Positions 7,222 to 13,733 of a DNA stretch of 15,721 nucleotides are shown here, piece after piece (position 1 is the stretch's first letter; every line of letters begins with the position of its first letter). A model generated the notes under the pieces. It did no database searches. It saw only the letters and a list, made by a program, of their open reading frames with translations, and was not told where the DNA came from. The translations under genes and the position numbers were made by a program. Origin of the DNA: Rhodospirillales bacterium. GTDB taxonomy: Bacteria > Pseudomonadota > Alphaproteobacteria > Reyranellales > Reyranellaceae. Where the stretch lies: positions 1 to 15,721 of the forward strand of contig JABMNB010000059.1 of assembly GCA_013205335.1 (NCBI GenBank). Reading direction: 5' to 3'.

Positions 7222-8402
7222 GAGCCTTGCGCGTCTCGATCGTCGGCGGTGGCATTGGAGGGCTTTCGGCGGCGCTGGCGCTGCTGAAAGCCGGGTTCGA
7301 CGTCCAGGTCTACGAACAAGCGCCGCGCTTCGGCGAGATCGGCGCCGGCCTGCAGATCAGCCCCAACGCCTCGCGCCTGCTGCATCGGCTGGGCCTCAGG
7401 GACTCGATGGAGCGCTGGGGCGTGCGACCGCTCGCCGTCCACCAGAAGCGCTGGGATGACGGTCTCACCCTGCAGCGTGCGCCGCTGGGGCCGGAAGTCG
7501 AGCAGCGCTTCTGTGCGCCATATTATCACTTCCATCGCGGCGACCTGGCCTTTCTGCTCGCCGAAGCGATGCCGCGAGATCGCGCGCATGCCGGCCATCG
7601 TCTGGTCGACATCGAAGAGAAGGGCGATCGCGTGATCGCCCGCTTCGAGAACGGCGCTTCTGCCGAAGCCGACCTGCTGATCGGCGCCGACGGCATTCAT
7701 TCCCGCGTGCGCCATCTCACCTTCGGGCCCGAGAAGCCGCGCTTCACCGGCTGCGTCGCCTGGCGCGGCCTCGTGCCGGCCGATCGCATCGCCCATCTCG
7801 ATGTCGAAGTCGCCTCGCACAACTGGATGGGGCCGGGCGGGCATTGCGTCCACTACTGGGTGTCGGCGAAGCGGTTGATGAACGTCGTCTGCATCGTCGA
7901 GCAGGGCACCTGGCAGAGCGAGTCGTGGACCGACAAAGGCAACGTGGCCGACGTGATGGCGCGCTATGAAGGCTGGCATCCGACGGTGCGTGGGCTGATC
8001 CAGGCCTTTCCCGAGACCTTCGTCTGGGCCCTGCACGATCGTGCGCCCCTGCCGGCCTGGACGCGGGGCCGGGTCGCGCTGCTGGGCGATGCCTGCCACC
8101 CCATGCTGCCCATAATGGCCCAAGGCGCGGCCCAGGCGATCGAGGACGGCGCCACGCTGGCGGCGATCCTGGCGATCATGAAGGACAACGTGCCCGCCGC
8201 GCTGCACCGCTACGAAGAGCTGCGCAAGCCGCGCGCGACGCGCCTGCAGGCGGCGAGCGCCGTCAACCGCATGCGGTTCCACCTGCCTGACGGACCGGAG
8301 CAGCAGGCCCGCGACGCCGCCATGGCGAACGGTGGCGACCGCTCGCTCGACAATATCGCCTGGCTCTACGATCACGACGCCGGCGCACCCTTGAGGGGTT
8401 GA
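7218..8402 (+). CDS. FAD-dependent monooxygenase (group A, salicylate hydroxylase-like)
   Basis: This 394-residue class A flavoprotein monooxygenase carries all three family fingerprints: the dinucleotide site VSIVGGGIGGLSAALAL (6-22), the DG motif LLIGADGIHSRVR (153-165) and the FAD/ribityl GD motif RVALLGDACHPMLPIMAQGA (285-304), followed by QAIEDGATLA. Relatives hydroxylate salicylate, 3-hydroxybenzoate or 6-hydroxynicotinate using NAD(P)H and oxygen. The substrate here is not determined. It begins at a GTG overlapping the preceding stop by four bases (GTGA), so its translation is coupled to the LLM gene. It is the last gene of the plus-strand group. Confidence 0.92.
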   Translation: MRALRVSIVGGGIGGLSAALALLKAGFDVQVYEQAPRFGEIGAGLQISPNASRLLHRLGLRDSMERWGVRPLAVHQKRWDDGLTLQRAPLGPEVEQRFCAPYYHFHRGDLAFLLAEAMPRDRAHAGHRLVDIEEKGDRVIARFENGASAEADLLIGADGIHSRVRHLTFGPEKPRFTGCVAWRGLVPADRIAHLDVEVASHNWMGPGGHCVHYWVSAKRLMNVVCIVEQGTWQSESWTDKGNVADVMARYEGWHPTVRGLIQAFPETFVWALHDRAPLPAWTRGRVALLGDACHPMLPIMAQGAAQAIEDGATLAAILAIMKDNVPAALHRYEELRKPRATRLQAASAVNRMRFHLPDGPEQQARDAAMANGGDRSLDNIAWLYDHDAGAPLRG

Positions 8403-8468
8403 CCTGATTGCGTTGTGTGGCTGGGCTCCACGGGGCCGCGCCCCGCCCCGGCGCCCTCGTCAGGCGAC

Positions 8469-8486
8469 ATAAACGAAATAAACGAA
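8469..8486. repeat. Two tandem copies of a 9-mer
   Basis: ATAAACGAA occurs twice head to tail (8469-8477 and 8478-8486), followed by a weakly similar ACAATTCAA. It is A-rich in an otherwise GC-rich region. No function is evident. Confidence 0.6.
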
Positions 8487-8587
8487 ACAATTCAAATGAA
8501 GAGGGCCTCCCCCGGGCAGCGATCCCCTGGCGCGTGGCGGTCTGCTATTTTGCATGGGACGCGCTTGATGATCTCGGCTCGACCTGC

Positions 8588-8610
8588 GCAAAGCCGCAAA
8601 GCCGCAACGC
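8588..8610. repeat. Tandem 8-mer GCAAAGCC, 2.5 copies
   Basis: GCAAAGCC at 8588-8595 and 8596-8603, then GCAACGC at 8604-8610. A small slippage-type repeat within the non-coding gap. Confidence 0.55.
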
Positions 8611-8715
8611 GCAGCCGGGACGCCATCGCCCAGTGGCGAAGAACCGTCAAAACGAGATGAATGTCGGAACGACTTCGCAAAAGCGGCATACGCTCGAACC
8701 TGGAGTCACGCTGCT

Positions 8716-9612
8716 CTACCGCGCCGGCGGCACCTGCGTGCGGTACCAGTCGAGGATCTCCGCGCCGGTCCACATGACGACGTCCTCGTGTCCGAGAATG
8801 TAGTCGTAGAGCATCTCCAGATACTTGATCCGGTGCGGCACACCCGTGAGATACGGGTGGATCGAGATCGCCATCACGCGCGGCGCGGTCTTGCCGTCGA
8901 GGTAGAGACGGTCGAACTGGTCGCGGCCGCGCCGGTAGATTTCATCCGAAGGCTGCTGCTGCACGGCGCTGATGACGACATCGTTAATCTCGACCGTATA
9001 GGGGATCGAGACGATTTCTCCCGCGCGCGTGCTGAGCGGCAGCGGCTGCTCGTCCATCACCCAGTCGGCGACGTATTCGATGCCGGCTTCCGCCAGCAAG
9101 TCGAGCGTCTCGTCGGTCTCGGTGAGGCCGGGACTTTCCCAGCCGCGCGGCGGCTTGCCGGTTAAGTCCTCGATGGCGCGGATCGTGTCGGCGATGGCGC
9201 TCTTCTGGTCCTCGACCTTGTGCATCGGCTTCTGCACCCAGCCGTGGCCCATGAAATCCCAGCCGGCCTCGTGCGCCGCCTGGCAGGCCTCGCGATAGAG
9301 TTCGCAGGCCGTCCCGTTCACCGCGAAGCTGGCCTTGAGCTTGCGGGCGCTCAGCGTTTCCAGGAAACGCCAGAAGCCCACGCGCATGCCGTATTCGTGC
9401 CACGCCCAGTTGGGCACGTCGGGCAGCAGCGGCTGGCCCATCGGCGGCGGCAGGACGGTGCGCGGCATCGCACCGGCCGGACTCCAGTTCTCGACGTTCA
9501 CGATCGTCCAGACGGCGACGCGCGCATCGTTGGGGAGGCTGAGCCGCAGCCGCTTGTGGATCGGCAGATAGGGCGTGCGCCCGCGGACGCTGTCTCCGGT
9601 TTCGCGCGTCAT
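8716..9612 (-). CDS. Polysaccharide deacetylase (NodB/PuuE-type) family protein
   Basis: This 298-residue protein of the carbohydrate esterase 4 fold is nearest in style to PuuE allantoinase and cytoplasmic deacetylase relatives. Visible blocks: RVAVWTIVNVENW (31-43), where the usual TFDD start of NodB domains is replaced; ASFAVNGTACE (94-104); GWDFMGHGWVQKP (117-129, with H123); GWESPGLTETDETLDLLAEAGI (157-178); and the C-terminal HPYLTGVPHRIKYLE (252-266). No signal peptide is present, which argues against a cell-wall enzyme. The first block resembles the N-x-E pattern of allantoinase-like members rather than the metal-binding Asp-Asp. The ATG follows the stop codon of the MDR gene by 9 bases, with no clear ribosome binding site, so it is probably translated in tandem. 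Substrate unknown; a C-N amide or ring hydrolase is plausible. Confidence 0.85.
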   Translation of the reverse strand: MTRETGDSVRGRTPYLPIHKRLRLSLPNDARVAVWTIVNVENWSPAGAMPRTVLPPPMGQPLLPDVPNWAWHEYGMRVGFWRFLETLSARKLKASFAVNGTACELYREACQAAHEAGWDFMGHGWVQKPMHKVEDQKSAIADTIRAIEDLTGKPPRGWESPGLTETDETLDLLAEAGIEYVADWVMDEQPLPLSTRAGEIVSIPYTVEINDVVISAVQQQPSDEIYRRGRDQFDRLYLDGKTAPRVMAISIHPYLTGVPHRIKYLEMLYDYILGHEDVVMWTGAEILDWYRTQVPPAR

Positions 9613-9621
9613 CGCCGGCGC

Positions 9622-10764
9622 TTACGCCTTGTTCGGGTTGATCAGGAACTTCTCGCCGGTCGCGCGCTTGGCGTAGGCAGTGAGGTTCTGAAGGTCGAGC
9701 GCTTCCGGCAGCGAGATCGTCTTGGTGTAGTGGCTGGCGAAGGTCGTCTTGAGCGAGTTCACGACGCGCTCGCGCAGCCGCATCTGGTCGGGCCGGCCGA
9801 TCTTCTGCAGGAACGGCGTCAGCAGCCAGCCGCCCACGCCCCAGGCCATGCCGAAATTGCGCGTGAGTTCGAGCGCGCCGGTGTTGAGGCTGCCATAGAC
9901 ATAGACCTGCTTGTGCACCGAGGAGCCGTAGCGGTTGTAGGTCGTGGCCGTCTTGTTGATGGCGATTTCCATGCAGGTGAGGATCTGGCTGGCGAGCTTG
10001 CCGCCGCCGATCGCATCGAAGGCGATGGTGGCGCCCGTCTCGACCAGCGCCTGCGTGAGATCGTCGGTGAAGCTCGCCGCGCTCGAATCGACCACATGCT
10101 TGGCGCCGATCCCCTTCAGCAGCTTGGCCTGCTCGGCGCTGCGCACGATGTTCACGAGGCCGATCCCGTCCTCGTTGCAGATCTTGTTCAGCATCTGGCC
10201 GAGATTGGAGGCAGCCGCCGTATGCACGAGCGCCTTGTGGCCTTCGCGCTTCATCGTCTCGGTCATGCCGAGCGCCGTCAGCGGATTGACGAACCATGAG
10301 GCGCCCTCGGCCGCCGTGGTGCCGGCGGGCAGCGGCTGGCAGTCGCGTGCGTTCAGCAGGCGGTACTGCGCGTACATCGAGCCGCCGACCATCGATACCA
10401 GCTTGCCCTTGAGCGCCTGCGCGGCATCGGAAGATCCCGACTTGACCACGGTGCCGGCGCCTTCATTGCCGACCGGGAGCGACTCGCCCAGGCGCGTCGC
10501 CAGAAACGGCAGGGCGGCCGCCGACACCGGCGCGGTCACCTTCACGCCCTCGCCGCTGCCGCTCGACGTGGCCTTCGTCAGGTCGGCGGGACCGGTGAGC
10601 AGGCCGAGGTCGGACGGATTGATCGGAGTCGCCTCGACCTTGACCACGACCTGGTCGGGGCCGGGCTCGGGCACCTCGACACGGGCCAGCGACAGCTCGA
10701 GCCGGCCTTCCGTCGAGATCAGGGAGCGAAGCTGCAGTCCCGATAGCTTTGTGGCATCGCTCAT
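9622..10764 (-). CDS. Zinc-less MDR oxidoreductase (quinone/enoyl reductase-like)
   Basis: This 380-residue medium-chain dehydrogenase/reductase starts at MSDATKL; GGGAG lies a few bases upstream of this ATG, which makes it preferable to the longer in-frame start at 10803. The N-terminal GroES-like domain includes VVVKVEATPINPSDLGLL (39-56) and GNEGAGTVVKSG (99-110). In zinc MDRs the equivalent glycine is followed by the His-Glu ligand pair; here it is Asn-Glu and the structural cysteines are absent, so it is a zinc-independent type. The Rossmann segment is around ALVHTAAASNLGQML (178-192), AKHVVDSS (221-228) and TIAFDAIGGGKLASQIL (246-262). NADPH-dependent reduction of a quinone or activated alkene is the usual chemistry. 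It is followed after 9 bases by the deacetylase-fold gene, so the two are probably one unit. Confidence 0.88.
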   Translation of the reverse strand: MSDATKLSGLQLRSLISTEGRLELSLARVEVPEPGPDQVVVKVEATPINPSDLGLLTGPADLTKATSSGSGEGVKVTAPVSAAALPFLATRLGESLPVGNEGAGTVVKSGSSDAAQALKGKLVSMVGGSMYAQYRLLNARDCQPLPAGTTAAEGASWFVNPLTALGMTETMKREGHKALVHTAAASNLGQMLNKICNEDGIGLVNIVRSAEQAKLLKGIGAKHVVDSSAASFTDDLTQALVETGATIAFDAIGGGKLASQILTCMEIAINKTATTYNRYGSSVHKQVYVYGSLNTGALELTRNFGMAWGVGGWLLTPFLQKIGRPDQMRLRERVVNSLKTTFASHYTKTISLPEALDLQNLTAYAKRATGEKFLINPNKA

Positions 10765-10863
10765 GTCGAATCTCCCGTTGGTTGAAGGGGCGCACGATGC
10801 CAAGCGTCACGGGCGCGAACAAGCGCCAATCACCAGCCTTTTCGCAGCCGTACGTGAAGGATT

Positions 10864-12213
10864 TCAGCCGGTCCACGCCCTGCGCGTCGTGGAGAAGGCG
10901 AGCACGGCCGAGAAGGCCACGATACCCAACGCCACGCAGGTATAGAGCCCGGTGACGCCCCAGCCGAAATGGTCGAGCGCCAGCAGGCTGCCGCCGCCGG
11001 CGATGGTGATGCGGGTGATGTTGGCCCCAACCGGCCAGATCATCTCTCCGGTGCCCTGCGAGGCGAAGTAGAGCGCCATGGCGAGGCCGAAGAACCCGTA
11101 GGCCAGTCCGACGATGCCGAGATAGTGGCGGCCCGAGGCCAGCGCGGCTGGATTGGTGGTGAACAGGCCGAGCCACAGGTCCGGCCAGATCGCCACGACG
11201 ATGCCGATGGCGGCGGCGACCGCGCCCGCCATGAGGGCACCGCTCCAGGCCAGGCGCTGGGCGCGGGCATATTGCCGGGCGCCGATGTTCGTGCCGACCA
11301 GCGCCGTCAGCGCGGCGCCGATGCCGAAGCTGATCGGGATCAGCATGTATTCCAGTCGGGAGCCGATGCCGTACCCCGCGATGGCCGCGTCGCCTTCGCG
11401 CCCTATGAGGCCGGTCACGACCAGCACGGTGCCGTTGGTCAGGATGACCACGAGGCAGGCGATCAGGCCGACCTTCAGGATGTCGCGGAAGGCGCGCCAG
11501 CGAAACCCGTCGACCGGCCAGCGCAGCCTGAGCGGTGCCTTCGCGCCGGTCAGCTTCGACAGCATCCAGAGGGCGGCGAGGGCGAAGGCAATCACCGCGG
11601 CGATAGCGGGCCCGCGGATCCCGAAGGCGGGCAGGCCAAACCAGCCCAGTGTCAGCGCGCCGGTAAGCGGGATCTGGATTGCCGCCGTCACGACCAGCGC
11701 GAGGCCGGGCGTCTTCATGTCCCCGGTGCCGCGCAGGACCGAGGCCATCGAATTGGCGACCCAGTGGGCCACGCAGCCCGAGAACAGGATGGTGGCGAAG
11801 GCCTCGGCACGGTCGAGGGCCGCGCCGCTGCCGCCCAGCGCGCCGTAGATCTGGCGGCCGAAGCCCACGAACAGGATGCCGAACAGAGCGGCCATGCCGA
11901 TCGCAATCGCCAGCGCGTGTGCCGCCGCCGCCTCGGCGCCGGCCTTGTTGCCCGAACCCAGGGCGCGAGCGACGGACGAGGAAATGCCGCCGCCCATGGC
12001 GCCGGCCGACATCATGCCGAGCGTCATCTGCGTCGGGAAGACCAGCGCGAGGGCCGCGAGGTCGACGACGCCGAGCTGGCCGATGAAATAGCCGTCGGCA
12101 ATGCTGACGAGGCTCTGCATGGCCACGTTCAGCACGTTGGGGGCGGCGAGGGTGAGGATGGTGGGCACGATTGGCCCGGCCAGCATCATCTGCCGGCGTT
12201 CTGCGGGTGTCAT
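10864..12213 (-). CDS. MATE family efflux transporter
   Basis: This 449-residue inner-membrane protein has two tandem MatE halves and about twelve hydrophobic helices. The N-terminus, IVPTILTLAAPNVLNVAMQS followed by VSIADGYFIGQLG, is the classic MATE opening; later come GGGISSSVARALGSGNKAGAEA, and in the second half GAALTALVGTNIGARQYARA. MATE proteins export organic cations, drugs or metabolites by Na+ or H+ antiport; the substrate is unknown. No strong ribosome binding site precedes the ATG at 12213; Met9 or Met10 are alternatives. It stands 148 bases downstream of the acyl carrier protein gene and 99 bases before the MDR gene on the same strand, so co-transcription is possible but not clear. 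Confidence 0.93.
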   Translation of the reverse strand: MTPAERRQMMLAGPIVPTILTLAAPNVLNVAMQSLVSIADGYFIGQLGVVDLAALALVFPTQMTLGMMSAGAMGGGISSSVARALGSGNKAGAEAAAAHALAIAIGMAALFGILFVGFGRQIYGALGGSGAALDRAEAFATILFSGCVAHWVANSMASVLRGTGDMKTPGLALVVTAAIQIPLTGALTLGWFGLPAFGIRGPAIAAVIAFALAALWMLSKLTGAKAPLRLRWPVDGFRWRAFRDILKVGLIACLVVILTNGTVLVVTGLIGREGDAAIAGYGIGSRLEYMLIPISFGIGAALTALVGTNIGARQYARAQRLAWSGALMAGAVAAAIGIVVAIWPDLWLGLFTTNPAALASGRHYLGIVGLAYGFFGLAMALYFASQGTGEMIWPVGANITRITIAGGGSLLALDHFGWGVTGLYTCVALGIVAFSAVLAFSTTRRAWTG

Positions 12214-12361
12214 TGCGGGCTACGTAGCACGCGCCGCGCCGCGGGCTCGCGAACTTATCTCATGAGGTCGGGAGTCCAGCTCACGTAACCTTCCAAGGAC
12301 CTCATTCCCGAGGAGCACCCGGCAGGGCTGCGTCCCGAAAGGTGAGATGGCGGTGCGATTG
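12214..12361. other. 148-base gap between ACP and MATE genes
   Basis: No gene is visible. It contains the palindrome CTCATGAG around 12258-12265 but no convincing hairpin with a T run and no clean -35/-10 pair, so I cannot say whether the MATE gene has its own promoter. Confidence 0.4.
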
Positions 12362-12646
12362 TCAGCGCCGTGCGCGCTGGGAGACGACGGCCTGCGCAAG
12401 ATGGTCGATCGTCACGATGTCGGCGGCGACATTAATCGGAATTGTGACGTCGAATCGGTCCTCCAGCTCCATGATCACGTCCATGATCGTGAGCGAGTCG
12501 ACGGTCAGGCCCTTCGAGATCACGGTCTGCGGCGTGATCGGCTTGCCGCCGGCGTGGTAGGGCGCCAGAAGCGTGAAGATTTCGCGCATCACGTCGAATT
12601 GCAGCGAGAGCGCGGGAGGGGCGACCAATTCCTGAACGGCCTGCAT
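12362..12646 (-). CDS. Stand-alone acyl carrier protein
   Basis: This 94-residue carrier protein has the phosphopantetheine attachment motif VDSLTIMD, Ser in DSL, on the predicted helix II. It is followed by VIMELEDRFDVTIPINVAADI and TIDHLAQAVV, the normal helix II to IV layout. The sequence differs from housekeeping AcpP, whose motif is GADSLDTVELVM, so it is probably a specialised ACP. The ATG at 12646 is preceded by GGAGT with 5-base spacing. Upstream is the TerB-Coq4-like gene and downstream a MATE exporter; no ketosynthase, acyltransferase or synthetase is adjacent. Its style recalls ACPs associated with serine palmitoyltransferase in alphaproteobacteria, but no such gene is in the window, so this is only a suggestion. 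Confidence 0.9.
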   Translation of the reverse strand: MQAVQELVAPPALSLQFDVMREIFTLLAPYHAGGKPITPQTVISKGLTVDSLTIMDVIMELEDRFDVTIPINVAADIVTIDHLAQAVVSQRARR

Positions 12647-12704
12647 GACTCACTCCGTCGAAAGCGGGTGGGTCATCTCACGGCGCTTCGAGCCGAATGT
12701 GAAA

Positions 12705-12738
12705 TAACGTTTGGTTACCTACTGTTGCGAGACGTTAC
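12705..12738. promoter_or_regulatory. Repeat-containing leader upstream of the ACP gene
   Basis: In the 108-base gap before the ACP gene, TAACGT (12705-12710) and ACGTTA (12732-12737) form an inverted repeat. On the minus strand GTAACG (12738-12733) and GTAACC (12718-12713) repeat at a 20-base interval, about two helical turns. The stretch is noticeably A/T-richer than its surroundings. This could be a regulator site or promoter region; I found no convincing -35/-10 pair. Confidence 0.3.
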
Positions 12739-12754
12739 GGAATGTTTCCTCCGT

Positions 12755-13720
12755 TCAACCTGCCTGAACGATGTTGAGCTGCCGCCGCACCTCGTCGATC
12801 GGCTTCCCCACGAGGGGCCAGTAGTCCCATTTGTCGGAAAGGTCGGTGTTCACCAGGGCGCCCCGCTCGATCGCCGCGAACATCCGCTCGGCGGCTCCCG
12901 GCTCGCCCAGCACGCCGAGCGTGGTGTAGCCATCCGCCGTCGGTCGCGCGTTCACGCCGGCGCTGAAGATCAGCACGGCGAACAGGATGAGGTAGAAGGG
13001 ACGCGTCTGCTTGAAGCCGGCGGTGAACGAGGCGACCTGCAATTCACCCTGCGGATCGGTGCCGTAGCCGCCCAGCACATGGCAGAAATCATGATACAGG
13101 CCGGCCTCGGGAAAGCCATGCCGCTCCCCCGGCATGCCGAACTGGTTGCGCTGGAAGTACTCCCACATCGAGCGGCCGACCGTGCCGGCCGGGAGCTTTT
13201 CCCAGGCGCGGTAGCGGGCGGCGAGTTCGGTGTCCTCGATCAGCCCGCGCATGCCCAGGATGCTCTTGGCGAGGGCTACGACGCCGTGCTGGTCGAATTG
13301 GTTCTTCATGATGTCGCCGACCTGGCTGCGCCGCAGCAGGTCGAGCTTGAACAGAGTCATGTGTTGCTCGGCGAGCCGCCGCAGGTTCGTGAGCTCCGGC
13401 GTGGCGATACCCATCGCCCCGGCGAACTCCTCGATCTTGCCGACCGTCTCGCGCGAAGGCACGCCGTCGGCGAGGGCCAGGACCAGCAGGCCGTTGACGA
13501 ACTGGTGGCGGAGGTCGGCCGACGGGAAACCCGCGGCGAGTTCCCCGGGCGTCACCGGCGGCAGCGTGGCGATGTCGGCGTCGATATGGAGGAGGACCCG
13601 CCGCGCCGCCTCCATCAGGGCGAGCTGAGCCTTTCCGGGACCGCCGCCCACAGAGGCGACCGTCTTCGTGGCGCGCAGCCCGAGCAGCGCGGCCGCGGGC
13701 TCCGGTTGCATCAGCTGCAT
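12755..13720 (-). CDS. TerB-like / Coq4-like two-domain protein
   Basis: This 321-residue protein appears to join two domains. Residues about 35-125 look TerB-like (LRHQFVNGLLVLALADG then IEEFAGAMGI). Residues about 165-321 resemble Coq4: LPAGTVGRSMWEYFQRNQ (177-194), then LYHDFCHVLGGYGTDPQGEL, which contains the Coq4 metal motif HDXXHX11E as H210, D211, H214 and E226. The following FTAGFKQTRPFYLILFAVLI is hydrophobic and may touch the membrane. Coq4 takes part in ubiquinone biosynthesis at the C1 position; whether this variant does is inference. GGAG lies upstream of the ATG at 13720, only 13 bases after the trmFO stop, so the two genes are likely co-transcribed. The ACP gene follows downstream. 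Domain calls are by eye. Confidence 0.68.
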   Translation of the reverse strand: MQLMQPEPAAALLGLRATKTVASVGGGPGKAQLALMEAARRVLLHIDADIATLPPVTPGELAAGFPSADLRHQFVNGLLVLALADGVPSRETVGKIEEFAGAMGIATPELTNLRRLAEQHMTLFKLDLLRRSQVGDIMKNQFDQHGVVALAKSILGMRGLIEDTELAARYRAWEKLPAGTVGRSMWEYFQRNQFGMPGERHGFPEAGLYHDFCHVLGGYGTDPQGELQVASFTAGFKQTRPFYLILFAVLIFSAGVNARPTADGYTTLGVLGEPGAAERMFAAIERGALVNTDLSDKWDYWPLVGKPIDEVRRQLNIVQAG

Positions 13721-13733
13721 GAGGGGCTCCGTC

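Larger units (their letters stand above)
8403..8715. other. 313-base convergent intergenic region, no convincing gene
   Basis: This lies between two convergent stop codons. It holds a GC hairpin, CGGGGC-CGC-GCCCCG (8431-8445), without a T run; two exact tandem copies of ATAAACGAA (8469-8486) in a locally A-rich patch; and two copies of GCAAAGCC (8588-8603) with a partial third. Short open frames cross it in several directions but none has a ribosome binding site plus recognisable protein. It looks less GC-rich than the neighbouring genes. I cannot assign it a function. Confidence 0.5.

Noticed and set aside
6942..8375. 477-codon minus-strand open frame
   Set aside because: Antisense to the FAD monooxygenase and the end of the LLM gene; no recognisable motifs.
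8469..8610. Possible CRISPR or phage attachment site from the tandem repeats
   Set aside because: Units are 8-9 bases, adjacent without spacers, and no integrase or cas gene is nearby.
8408..8803. Small plus-strand frame across the convergent gap and into the deacetylase gene
   Set aside because: No ribosome binding site, no recognisable domain, and its end is antisense to a real gene; other overlapping frames there look equally random.
8984..10297. 437-codon minus-strand open frame
   Set aside because: Overlaps the MDR and deacetylase genes in another frame; low-complexity Arg/Ala/Asp-rich translation.
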